DNA of 64,000 nucleotides from Prillingera fragicola. Its lineage: Eukaryota; Basidiomycota; Tremellomycetes; Trichosporonales; Trichosporonaceae. The notes beneath the pieces were generated by a model that worked only from the letters and a program-made list of their open reading frames with translations, was not told where the DNA came from and did no database searches. Positions 9,903 through 20,114 of this stretch are shown here, in pieces. The DNA lies in the NCBI GenBank assembly GCA_002335605.1, contig BEDY01000009.1:496001-560000 (forward strand), read 5' to 3'. The first letter of the stretch is position 1; every line of letters starts with the position of its first letter. Made by a program: the position numbers and the translations under genes.

Positions 9903-12621
9903 CTACGCATCTACCGCCATCTCTTCGCCAGCTGCTAATGTCTCTTGCTCCTTTTCCAACACCTCTGGTTCTGCTGCCTCGTCCTCGGGCTTGGTTTCTG
10001 ACTCGGCCGCCCCCTCAGAGACAGCATTAGCCTCGGCAACGGGCTCAGTGGGGGCTGATTCTGTCGCCTCGGCGACAGCAGCAGCCTCCTCCTTGAGCTC
10101 GGCCGGCACAGTCACTTCTGGCAAAGGTTCTACAGGAATAGCAGCTTCAACATCGGCTTTAGTAGTGTCAGAGGTGGTCTGTGTGTCATGGTCAAGAATT
10201 TTCTCACCAGCAGGCTCAGCCGGGGTGTCGGTCGCCAAGGCGTCGGATGTCGCTTCGGTGTCGGCCTCGGTGGCAGCGGTAGTGGTGACTGGCCCAGAGG
10301 CTTCTCCTCCTCCTCCCTCCACATACTGTAGGTCGTCCCACTGCGCCTCAGTGGACTCGCCGTGTCCAGTCATACCTTCTAGGCCAGTCAGGTCCATGTC
10401 GTCAAATCCGTGAAATTCGTCAATCTCGAGAGCAGCGTCGAAAGCTGGTGCCGGAGCAGTCGCATTCGTGGTATCGGGGTCGGGGGTTGATTCGTGTACG
10501 ACCGTAAACGTGGTCGACGCAGGGTCGACCGTCGTTGCGGTGGTAGGTGTAGCTGCGGCTACCACCGGCGGAATAACAGACTCAGAAGAGGCTGCTGAAA
10601 CTGCCGGGGCAGAGGCGTCAGCCTCGCCCGCGGCTGGCTTAGAAGATGCTGACTCCTTGGCTTGGTCCTCCTTCTTGGGCTCAAGGAGGGACTTAGGGGG
10701 TTCAACTACCGAGGACTGCACCTCGGCAAACTGCGGGCGGTCCGGCACTGTCTCCCCGCGTGCGCGGGCAGCAGCGTCGTCCTCATAAATCTTGCGGAGG
10801 TTCTCGTACTCTTGCTTGTCCTTCTCTGCCTGCTGCAGGTAAGGCTGGGAGTTTGTTAGCCTGGCCCATGAATGAGAATCTAGCCTACCCTCTTCTCTTC
10901 GTCAGAAAGGCCACGCCACCGCTCGGCGGCGAGTACACTTTGCCTGGTCGTCTCAGTCTCTTCACCCCATACCTGCTTGCGAAGTTCGTCGTTCTCGCGA
11001 ATGCCCTTGAGAAATAGGAAGTAGGCCGAAAGCGGCTTCTTGGGAGCGTTCGGGTCCTTGAGGTTGCCCTTGCGCGACTTGCCTTCCTTGCGTTGCTGGG
11101 CACGGAAAGCGTTCTCGGCCTTGATGTCGTCGGGGGTTAGGGTCGCCTGCCAGACAGCGAGGTCCTTCTGGTACTGGACCTTGCCTTCCTCGACCTTTTG
11201 AGCGTAGTGGGCCTTGCGCTCCTCGTCAAGAGCAGCGTACGCGGCACCAGCGTCCTTGGCAATCTGGGCCACGTTGAGCTTGGGGTGTATCGGGGTGCCA
11301 CCGGGAGTGGTGCCAGCCTCGGCGGCGGCGGAAGCCTTGGCCTTGTTGAGCTCGTCGGTGAAGAAGAGCTGCCAGGCGGAGGGAGCCTGGCGAGGGGGCT
11401 TGAGGTGCGACTTGGCGGGAGGCTTGGGCGCGGGCTTCTCCTCCTCCTTCTTGCTCTTCTTGCTCTTGGTCTTCTCGTGCTTCTCCTCCTCGGGGGCAGA
11501 CTCGGCGGCACGCTTGCCAAGGAGCGAAGCGTCGGCCTCGGCAGCAGCAGCGGCAGCGGCAGCGGCCTGCTCCTTCTTGCTCTTCTTCTTGCCACCAGCG
11601 GCCGCGGGAGGGGCTCCAGCGGCGGGGGGAGGCTGCTGAACACCGGGGTGGGGAGCAGGAGGGTAGTAGCCCTGCTGCCACTGGTTCCATTGGGGGTACT
11701 GGCCGGGAGGAAGCTGGCCACCCATGTGGGGCACGGGCTGGGGAGGAGGAGGGAAGGGCTGGTGGCTACCATAGTTTTGCCACGGCGAAACACCACCAGG
11801 AGCAGGGGGCTGACCACCACTGCTGCCAGGAGCACGAGGCTGCTGACCGGCCTGCTGGCCAGCCTGCTGGTGCTGCTGCCACTGAGCGGCACGCTGCGAG
11901 TCCCAGTTCTGGTACGAAGCCTGCTGGGCCTGCTGCTGGGCCGATGCATAGTCAAACGAGGCACCTCCGCCAGAGCGCGAGGCAGTCTGGGCGGGCTCGT
12001 TAACGTTACCGGCTCCGACAGTGCTCATAGAGCCCGAAGAAGTCTGGCGCTGCTGGCCACCAGCGGGCTGCTGGGCAAAGTTGGACTGCTGGCCATAGTG
12101 CTGAGCCCACTGGCCGCCCTGGTGGTGCTGGTACTGGCTGTCGTAAGGGTAGCCACCACCGTAGCCGCCATACTGGGCCTGGGAAGGGTTGACGCCACCC
12201 TGGCCGTGGTGGCCGATGGTGGATGCAGAGGCAGGCTGCTGGTAAGGCGACTGCATAGTGTCAGCGGGTTGACCGAGTGGATGGACGACGGACACTTACC
12301 TGGGCTGTAGCAGTTGCCGGAGAGCTGGCTTGTTTGGGACCGGAAGTCCGGCGCGACCCTGAAGGGAGGGAAGGCGAGGTCGTGTTTGCGTTGTAGAGAC
12401 TGCAGTGGGGTCGTCAGCAAAGACGGATGGATGCAGCACTGGGGGGTGACTCACCTCATACCGCTACCGTAGTTGTAGCCACCGACGCCGCCGACACCGC
12501 TAAAGCCAGCAGTGGCTTGCTGGTAGGACGAGTAGTCGTCGGTCTGGGCACCACCCGCCGTGTCGTAGGCTGCACGGGGGTTGGCAGAGTTGCGCTGGTG
12601 GGCGCTGCTGTTGGGGTACAT
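9903..12621 (-). CDS. Double HMG-box protein with Q/G/Y-rich N-terminus
   Basis: Chromatin-type DNA-bending protein. Exons 12621-12455, 12399-12300, 12250-10889, 10844-9903 (856 aa), introns 55, 49 and 44 nt. Residues about 1-330 are low-complexity and rich in Q, G, Y, S and P (prion-like). A lysine-rich segment follows (KKKSKKEQ, KTKSKKSKKEEEK). HMG box 1 (about 372-460) reads APSAWQLFFTDELNKA with a Ser/Gly/Thr insert. HMG box 2 (about 485-565) is a near-perfect Nhp6-type box beginning DPNAPKKPLSAYFLFLKG; the last intron interrupts it after EEKR and it resumes PYLQQAEKDK. The C-terminal 280 residues are acidic and Ala/Thr/Val-rich. The start MYPNSS at 12621 is chosen as the ATG at the head of the low-complexity exon; an in-frame ATG at 12654 and unseen 5' exons are possible. 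No specific orthologue could be named. Confidence 0.78.
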
Positions 12622-13696
12622 GTGAGTTGGCTGGCCTTGTAAGCATATGCACAAGGTGGATGGGGACCTACGCTTGCCCAGGGTTGTGCCAGATGGCTTG
12701 GATGGGTCGCTGTAGCCGTGGGTGAGTTCTGCATGAGCGGGCCAAGGGGGATAGGACTATATGGGGGAAGGCCATGGAACAATTGGTGGGCAAAGGGGGT
12801 GGATGGGTGGGAAACGGCGAGTCAGAGTACAAACATGGGCCAGGTAGTGCGAGACAGAGGTCAAGCAAGGTGTCAGTAGTCGATGCCAGTGGATGCAGGG
12901 GGTGGATGCACGGGGTGGATGTATGAAAATCGGTTGAGAACGAGTGGGCCAAACATTGACGTGGTCAGCGTCCTGTGTGAAACCCCAACGGCCGTCGCTC
13001 GCTCACTCACCGCTAGTCTATGCTATCTCTGCAATCCACTCTGCTGTCGATGCACGAGGCGAGGGTGGAGGTGGAGAGCAACTTGTTTGGTTCCAGGAGA
13101 GAAGGGATGCGTGGTGACGCAGCCGAGGTAGCAATGGAAAGGCGGCGGCGGTCGGCGGCGAGAAGGGCAGAGGAGGCGGCGTGGGCGCAGTGCCGGGAAG
13201 CGGTAACGCGGCGGGGCCTGGTGGTGGTGTTGGGGTGGAGCCAAGCGCTTGGTAGGCGTCTAGGTATGGATGGGCTGTGCACACGCGATATGCAAGAGGA
13301 CGAGAGGATGAGGCAAGGGAGGAGAGGATGCAAGGGGAGGAGGAGGACCGAAGGGATGGAGAGGGTTGAGGGAAAGAGACGTGGGCGGGCGGCGTGGGAC
13401 AGTGGGACCGGGCGGCGGCGGCTGGCGGACGCTACGGTGTGTTGGGGTGGCACCAAGATTATGCTTGTGGGTTACTGCAGCTGCAACTCGCTTTGGGGCC
13501 TTTGTAGCGTGCGTGTTTACGATCTGGGACAGAATGCCAGGAATTTGGTGCCAGGAGGCAGGTTGGGTCCAGGTGCGAGCGGATACAGAGTTGGCTGGGG
13601 CCTGTTGGCACGAGAGGATGTGTGACGAGGGAGTCGCCGGAAGGGAAGCCAAGCAAGGGAGGGGGAGCGACGAGCAAGGTGGGACGACGACGACGG

Positions 13697-13714
13697 CTGC
13701 TGCTGCTGCTGCTG
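13697..13714. repeat. (CTG)6 tract
   Basis: Six perfect CTG units, directly preceded by a short run of GAC units. The tract lies in the intergenic interval between the HMG-box gene and JIP5. Confidence 0.9.
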
Positions 13715-13898
13715 GACTGGATGGGACAAAGGCGCGCGCAGTGGTTTAGCGGGGGGAAAAGGAGGAAGCGGGGGGAGGAAGAGGAAGAGAGGACGTGGGC
13801 ACGCACGCAACGGAAGAGGCAGGCAGCGAGGGGACGAGGCAAGGGGACCGTGGGCGGACAACACACGGGGGCGGGGCTTTGCTGGGATTGGCCCCCGG

Positions 13899-13919
13899 CT
13901 GCTGCTGCTGCTGCTGCTG
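13899..13919. repeat. (CTG)7 tract
   Basis: Seven perfect CTG units in the same intergenic interval, about 185 bases from the first CTG tract and in the same orientation. Confidence 0.9.
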
Positions 13920-14299
13920 CTTCGTGCCCAAAAACGCCAACAGGCCTGACGCAGGGCCCGGTCCTCCCGGCCAGGCAGATTCAGTCGGCCCCTGCGCCTG
14001 TGCGCCCTCTGTTTGACAATTTAGACACCAATTGCCAACACGCTACAAATCTCCGACCCCTGGAACCAGGCCCGGGATTTGGGTTTGTGGCGGTTGTGTT
14101 CGCTTACTGTCAACGGCATCAAATCTCCCATGTGGCGAACTGCCCACGGACATGCTGTCAATCTCCACCTCGACCCTCAAACCTCCACTCCAAGCCACAC
14201 ACAATTTCTGACCACTACCGCAGACAGCAACCGCTCACCTTCCGCCAACGGGCAAGCACCTTCCCCCGTTCCCTCCGGCCAGCATTGCAGTCACTCGCC

Positions 14300-15965
14300 A
14301 TGCCCGACATCAAACTACGCAATCAGCCCTTTGACCTCGTGTTCCACCCCGATGAGCCAGTAGTCTACGCATCACTGCTCACCGGCGAGGTCAAGGCATG
14401 GCGGTACGACGACACCACGGGCGAGACGGAGCGCGCATGGAGTGTGAGGCCTACGAAGCGCACTGCGCGTGCGTTGGCTGTTGAGGCGGACGGAAAGGGG
14501 TTGTGGATGGGTGGAAAGAGTGGAATACTGTGGTGAGTTGGAGTGTGAGAATGAAAGAGGAGGTAAAAGGAAGGAGAGCTGGCGAGCGCTGCAACGCGGC
14601 TGGTCATGGTGCCAACGAAGGGCAGGGAGGGGGAGGGTGGGGCTGCCGCCGCAAGTGGCATGCAGAGGGAGCGACGATCCAGGCTGGGCTTGTCCCTCCA
14701 ACGTGATTCCCTCGAAGCGATGAGAAGCAGCATTCAGCGGCGAACAGCCGTGAGCGGCGTGTGCGCTGCAAGGGGGTGCGCCAAGGGGAGAAGGTGGAGC
14801 GGACAACTGCAAGATCAGGCCACGATGCGGCTGGCAGGACACTGAGACCCACTGCTCGTGCAGGCGCTAACAAGCACAGCCGCCTCGACGCGTCACAAGG
14901 CACCGTTACTCGCGAGACTGACATTGCACACGAGTGCGTAGCATCCACTATCGCAGACGCTAACCCTTGCAGTGCACCTATTAACCGCGTCTGCTGTGTC
15001 AACGAGCAGCTCGTTGCCAGTGGAGATGACAACGGTGTCATCCAGGTGAGTGATGCGCTGCGCAGGGTCGTCGAGTGTACTCACACATCAGTTCTGGGAC
15101 ACGCGCAAGCCTGGAGACGCCATCAGGAAATACGAGCAGCACTACGACTACATTTCTGGCTTTGCGTATTTCGAGGACAAGCGCCAGCTGATTGCGACCT
15201 CGGGAGACGGCCACCTGTCGTGCATTGACATTCGCTCGTCAAAACCCCAGCCGCTCTCAGTGTCCGAGGACCAGGAGGACGAGCTCCTCTCCATCGTGCC
15301 CATCAAGGGCGACACCAAGTGTGTCGTCGGCACGGGGCTCGGTATCCTCGGCGTCTGGAACCGCAAGTCGGGCTGGGGAGATGTCGTCGACCGCATCCCC
15401 GGCCACCCGGCGAGTGTCGATGCGCTCGTCGCGCTCACGCCCGATATCGTCGCGACGGGCTCCGAGGACGGCTTGGTGCGCGTCATGCAGATCCTGCCGA
15501 ACAAGTTCCGTGAGTGTAGCGAGAGCACCGCCGCATCCCTTGCGCACCAGAGTTTGCTGACGGATCGCAGTCGGTGTCATTGCCACGCACGACGACTATC
15601 CCATCGAGCGCCTGGCGCTGGACAGGAACAAGAAGTGGCTCGGCAGCGTCTCGCACGACGAGTGCATCAAGCTCACAGACGTCGAGGATCTGTTCGAGGA
15701 GAGCGACGACGAGGGGGGCGACGACGTCGCGATGGACGAGGACAGTGATGCCGAGGGCGCCGCTGTCGAGGGAGAAGACGCGGACGACGCAGAGGAGGGA
15801 GAAGACGCAGAGGAGATGGATGAGGACGACGACGACGACGACGACTCGGACAGCGACGTCGAGATGCGCATGCCCAAGGCTCGGAACCCGGGCAAGGACT
15901 TTAAAAAGGCCGTGGCCAATGCCGCACCAGAGGTAGAGGAGCGCGGCTTCTTTGATGATCTATAA
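14300..15965 (+). CDS. JIP5: WD-repeat ribosome biogenesis protein Jip5 (WDR55)
   Basis: Seven-bladed WD40 protein of the nucleolus needed for large-subunit ribosome production. Exons 14300-14532, 14880-14933, 14973-15045, 15092-15509, 15571-15965 (390 aa, as expected for Jip5). The N-terminus (LRNQPFDLVFHPDEPVVYAS, LLTGEVKAWRYD) and the segment HDAPINRV...LVASGDDNGVIQFWDTR match the family blade sequence; GHPASVDALV and IVATGSEDGLVRV mark later blades. The C-terminus has a strongly acidic stretch (about 325-370) followed by a basic KDFKKAV motif, also seen in Jip5. Intron 1 is 347 nt, far longer than the other three (39, 46, 61 nt); the protein is continuous across it (GILC-RLDASQGT). No in-frame exon inside intron 1 was convincing. 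Confidence 0.82.
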
Positions 15966-16058
15966 TATGCATGTAAACTGTACAACAGGTCTGTCTGGGG
16001 CATATTACTACTGGGTGCCAGAGGCGTGGAATGGTACTGTATAATAGTTGGTGGTCGT

Positions 16059-17234
16059 CTACTTCTTGGACTTTGTAGGAAGACCAATCGCGCGGCGCTT
16101 GCGCTGAATGTCCTTTTCGAAGCGCGCCTTCTTGGGACCAGCGCTGCGCTCGCCGGCATCGGCGGCGGCCTTGCGGCCACGCTGAGCGAGACCCTCGCGG
16201 GCACCGAGCTTGGACGACACGCCGTCCCACACGCCCTTGCTTCCACGGTCGCCCATGACTCCCTCAAGCTCTGCCTCGAGACCGTTCTGGCGGCGATTGC
16301 GGCCGCGGCCGCCGACGCCAAAGCCGAGAGCAAGAGCCTCCTCGTCGTCGCGACGACGCTTGGCCTCGCGCTTGGTCGTCACGAGACGCGTCATGTTGTC
16401 CTCTTCGAACTCGTTGATGCGCTTCAGCTCCTCGGCACGCTTGGCCGAGTAACTGTTCGTGTGCGCGCCCGTGACGACGGGGCGAGTCGAGAGACCCGAC
16501 GTCGTCTGGAGAGCAGGCGCGCCATCGAGGCCGGCGGCAAACTCGGAGAGAAGCGCGGGAGCACGGCGCTCCTTGCGACCGGTTGAGGCGCCTTCCTCGT
16601 TGTAAGGCATGGCCGCAACGCGTGGAGGACGGTAGACGCCAGAGCGGTCCTGGTCGTCGTCGCGGCTCTTCTTGGGAGCCTCGGCGCGAGCGGCAGAAAC
16701 CATGGCGCTGGGATTGGGGCGGAAGGCAAGGTTGTCCTCCTCGACGTCCTCGGTGACAGCAGCCTTTTGCTTGGCGGAAGCCTCAGCGAGACCGACAAGC
16801 TTCTTGATCTGGTAGTCGAGCTTGGTCTCCATGCCGCGGACCTTGTCCATGACTTCGTGGCACAGTGCGAGCTCGCCAGCGAGCTCGTCCTCCCACTCGG
16901 CAGCAGTGGACGCATCCGGGCGGGTGTCCTCGCGGCCACTAGCGAATTGGGCGTTGAGGGCAGCGCTCGAGCCAGCCTCGGGCTGGTGCTCCTTCAGAGA
17001 CGAGAGACGGAGACCGACAAGGATAATGAGGTGGTGGATAGAGGCGAGGAGAAGATGGGGACGGACAAGGAGAAGCGAGAGACCGGCGCTGAGGTCGAGC
17101 GACTCGTCACCGGCCTTGGCCTTTTTGAGAAGGGGCTTGACACTGCTGGCAGTCGCCGAGACAGCGGTTTGAAGCGTGTCGAGCAGACGGAGAATGTCCC
17201 CGCTGCTCGGGACAGACGCCTCGTCGTCGCTCAT
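16059..17234 (-). CDS. LCP5: Neuroguidin / Lcp5 U3 snoRNP-associated protein
   Basis: Sas10/Utp3/C1D-family protein of 391 aa in one exon, part of the small-subunit processome that matures 18S rRNA in the nucleolus. The N-terminal half (about 10-140) is the Sas10/C1D helical domain: LDLSAGLSLLLVRPHLLLAS, then a helix ending KLDYQIKKLV, which is the family signature. The middle carries GVYRPPRVAAMPYNEE, the conserved YRPP..AxPYxE motif of Lcp5/neuroguidin. The C-terminus is basic (ARFEKDIQRKRRAIGLP), typical of RNA-bound processome proteins. It converges with JIP5, another ribosome biogenesis gene, 93 bases away. Stop TAG at 16059-16061. Confidence 0.85.
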   Translation of the reverse strand: MSDDEASVPSSGDILRLLDTLQTAVSATASSVKPLLKKAKAGDESLDLSAGLSLLLVRPHLLLASIHHLIILVGLRLSSLKEHQPEAGSSAALNAQFASGREDTRPDASTAAEWEDELAGELALCHEVMDKVRGMETKLDYQIKKLVGLAEASAKQKAAVTEDVEEDNLAFRPNPSAMVSAARAEAPKKSRDDDQDRSGVYRPPRVAAMPYNEEGASTGRKERRAPALLSEFAAGLDGAPALQTTSGLSTRPVVTGAHTNSYSAKRAEELKRINEFEEDNMTRLVTTKREAKRRRDDEEALALGFGVGGRGRNRRQNGLEAELEGVMGDRGSKGVWDGVSSKLGAREGLAQRGRKAAADAGERSAGPKKARFEKDIQRKRRAIGLPTKSKK

Positions 17235-18090
17235 CTGAAAATAACAGTCAGCTCCTGCAATGGAGGATGCAGATAAAGGAGAAAGCTGCTGCTGGTCTGA
17301 TTGTCCCTCAGTCGCGAGTTTTCTAGGCTCGCAACACGCTCCTAACGTGCAGTGGCATTGTAATCTCAGATTTACTCAGTGCCCAGTGCTTGGATCATCA
17401 TCGGGGAGAGACCAGCAGCAGAGCGATTAGATCAAACACTCACAGTTTACAATTGGAAGATGGATGGGATGGAGAGAGACATTGAGCATATAATTTTGGG
17501 TGAGATGGGCAGTGGCATCGATTGGTGCGAGACTTGAAAAAATGCCCCCGCGGATGGCGGAGGCAATCTCAATCATTGACCGTGGTGTGTGGCACACAGT
17601 GACAAGATGCTCTTGTTCAGTGAGCGACGCACAGATTGTCTTTGCAGTTGAAGACATGTGGATGGGTAGAGGTACAAATGCAGTTCCGGATTCAATGCTG
17701 CAGGACCTTCCAGGTCTCGTCAAATATTGCAAGAATGGCACTGGCGGCCATGGCCGTGCTGAGTGTGGCATGGTTATTCACCACTGGCAATGTTCACTCC
17801 TGGCTCGTCCACCACTTGTCTCCCATGGCGGCACCCTCTCTCTCGACGCATTACTCTTCTACCTGCTCTCCATCCATTATAGTCTTCCTCATGCTTTGAA
17901 AGCTCACATGCCCACTTTCGGTAAAGGTGGTGAGCTGGTGCCCCACTCAACCACGTGTCCACCCTGGATCGGCATGAAATGTCGGCACTATCTGCGCGTC
18001 TTCTCGGCACTCGAGCAATCAACATTGTCACCATCAACAACCCCACCCACGCCACCCAGTCCGGGATGATACCCGCTCAATGAGCAGCTC
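17235..18090. promoter_or_regulatory. Divergent intergenic region, LCP5 / UGO1-like gene
   Basis: 856 bases. A plus-strand open frame runs 17500-18069, but its composition is unlike the neighbouring genes, it ends just before the UGO1-like start, and it shows no domain, so I read it as non-coding. An E-box CACGTG lies at 17952-17957, 134 bases before the UGO1-like ATG. Confidence 0.5.
17952..17957. promoter_or_regulatory. E-box CACGTG
   Basis: Palindromic bHLH-type site upstream of the UGO1-like gene. One of five such sites noticed in divergent promoters of this window. The function is inferred from motif only. Confidence 0.4.
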
Positions 18091-19873
18091 ATGAGTGCGC
18101 CAACTGCAAGCAGCGCTCCGCCAGCGCCGGACCTTGCCTCTGTGCTGGAGAGGACCTCGCGCCACAAGGCTGCTGCCATCGCACATGCCCACGGTCCTCA
18201 TGCCAGTGGCGCCAGTGGCCTTAATGCTGCGGCCGCTCTTTCGGCGAGGGATGGATCCGGTTTAGGGCCCGCCGAGGCGTTGACGCTGACGCCGCCGACG
18301 CCAACCACTAGTGCTGGTGCGGCGTTTACTCGCTCGCTGCTCCTATTTTTGGGTAAGTGGCCAAGGCGTCTGTCTGGCAGCTTCCACCGCTCGCATCCTA
18401 TGACGCCTTTGACTACGCTGTGTGATATCTGACACCCGAAGGATTCATGTTTCGCCGCCCGTCCAAGCTCTTCCGCCCGAATCGATGTCAGTATAGGTTT
18501 CAACGACCTGCTTCTCAGCTGACATTGCAGTGGACACCTGGGCAGGACTACGACAGCTCGCCGAGAGCGCCGACCAGAACCTGTCGCCTGCGTTTGTGCG
18601 CTCGATTCTCAAGCTCAAGGGAGGGGTAAGCTTGGTGCGTTGAGCACTGCTAACTTATCAGCCAGCCGTTCTTGCTGCCTCTTTAATACCTCCCCTCGTG
18701 GTCAACACGACGCTAGGATTTTTGCTTGTGGGTAACACCCCACAAACTACCGACGACGAGCTGACCGGCGCAGTTCTCGTCTCACTCTATCTTCTCCCTA
18801 TGGCTTGCACGACTGCCTTATTTTGAGCGTGTGCCAGACTCGGATCACGACCCAGCCACTCACGACAAATTCGACATTTTGGGCCTACTGGACGGTGACT
18901 ATGGAGACCTGCCCGACGGCTATGAGCATATTCCCGAGGAGGAAATCACGCTCGAGACCATCATACGTGGCCCCAGGGCAATTCCCAGGCATCCTACATT
19001 GTTGTCGGCGATTGCTGGTGCCGGTGCCGGAGTTCTCCAAGGCATGGCTTTTACTCCCATTGAGAACGTTGTGAGGTTTATTCAGCAGTCGGCGTCGTCG
19101 GTGACAGCCATGACCTTCCGCTTTCTACACTTGCCTCTGCCCAAGACAGCAGCTGCACTTGGCCCACCTGCCAAGTCGGTTCGTGAAGCGTTCGACACCC
19201 TCCTCGCCCGCAGCTCATGGCACAAGTCAAACTCGTGGTGGTCTGGCTGGCGATGGGCCATTGGACGAGACGCGTGAGTCCCCCATCGTGCGTAGCCACC
19301 CAGTTCTGACACCGCAGGTTGAGCTACTCGATTTTCTTTGCGACCTTTGACGTCACGCGCCGAGTGGGCCTGCATGTCAAGGCCACAACGACCCGCAGCG
19401 AGCTCGAGAAGTGGGGTGAAGCAGACGACCTGCCCGACAATCCGGATGTCACCCACCGCGTTCTTGCAGCCACCGCGCCTTCCGAGACCCCGACGCGCGC
19501 TCGCCTTGCGCAGGCTGGTACCATTGTTCTAGGTGGCATCATGGCCGCCTCAGCAGCCGAAATCGCTGGCCGTCCATTCAGGACATTCCAGCGTGTCTCA
19601 ACACTTGCCGCTTCAGAACGCCAGCGCTTGAAGGAAATGGGCGAGAAGATCCCTGACCGCTACCAGCACCCCATCAAGACTCTGTACCAAAAGGGGGGCT
19701 TTGGTGCATTCATGCACCGCGACGGCATACCCAAGCCGCTCACATCGCCGCTCGTCCGCAGTTGGAAGGCCACGGTCAAGCACGCAGTCAGCAAGACTGC
19801 TTGGCGGGTGGCAGCTGTCGGGCCGTGGGGTTTTGGATTTCTCGTATTTGCATGGATTGGAGGCGAGGTGTGA
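18091..19873 (+). CDS. UGO1: Ugo1-like modified mitochondrial carrier (outer-membrane fusion factor)
   Basis: Six exons: 18091-18352, 18442-18486, 18531-18625, 18662-18727, 18774-19273, 19318-19873 (507 aa). The segments SPAFVRSILKLKGG and AVLAASLIPPLVVNTTLGFL form a transmembrane stretch resembling fungal Ugo1, the outer-membrane protein that links Fzo1 and Mgm1 in mitochondrial fusion. Later parts show a degenerate carrier fold: hydrophobic helices around LLSAIAGAGAGVLQGMAFTPIENV (a relaxed PxxxxR/K carrier signature), SYSIFFATFDVTRR, and VLGGIMAASAAEIAGRPF. The N-terminal 60 residues are Ala/Thr/Pro-rich and probably cytosolic. Introns are 89, 44, 36, 46 and 44 nt, and every junction keeps phase. 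The 36-nt intron and the GTCAGT donor of intron 2 are the least certain joins. It could also be another atypical SLC25 member. Confidence 0.62.
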
Positions 19874-20114
19874 CCTGGACTGCGAGCATGCCTGTTACGA
19901 GAGAAGAGCAGATGTCATATACAGCATAGAAGTCATTGCATGCACCTTTCGTAGTCGTCTGCAGCTGGTGGAAGAATCACGAGCTCAGGGTCATTGTACG
20001 CCACGCTGCTGCCGCCTCCACATGAACGAGTCCAAGTGGGTGCTCCTTAATCTCCTGTCGTTGCCCCCATCTATTCCACATTCTCCTTGGCATTCTATTA
20101 TTCTACAGGTTATA

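Larger units (their letters stand above)
12622..14299. promoter_or_regulatory. Long divergent intergenic region, HMG-box gene / JIP5
   Basis: Nearly 1.7 kb between two divergent genes, unusually long for this compact stretch. Many overlapping open frames exist on both strands because of GC richness, but none shows domain similarity or a consistent exon chain. It contains purine-rich runs (13,300-13,400 and 13,740-13,800), two CTG tracts and a pyrimidine/CA-rich leader just before JIP5. It may hide 5' untranslated exons of the HMG-box gene. Confidence 0.45.

Noticed and set aside
11198..12310. 370-codon plus-strand open frame antisense to the HMG-box gene
   Set aside because: Reverse-strand shadow of Q/G/P-rich coding DNA; composition is Leu/Gly/Val repeats and there is no domain.
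13622..14536. 304-codon plus-strand open frame covering the JIP5 start region
   Set aside because: It ends in the JIP5 first exon frame, but its upstream half is low-complexity, GC-driven and lacks similarity. The JIP5 family N-terminus starts at 14300.
17500..18069. 189-codon plus-strand open frame upstream of the UGO1-like gene
   Set aside because: Unbiased codons, no domain, and it occupies the promoter position of the next gene.
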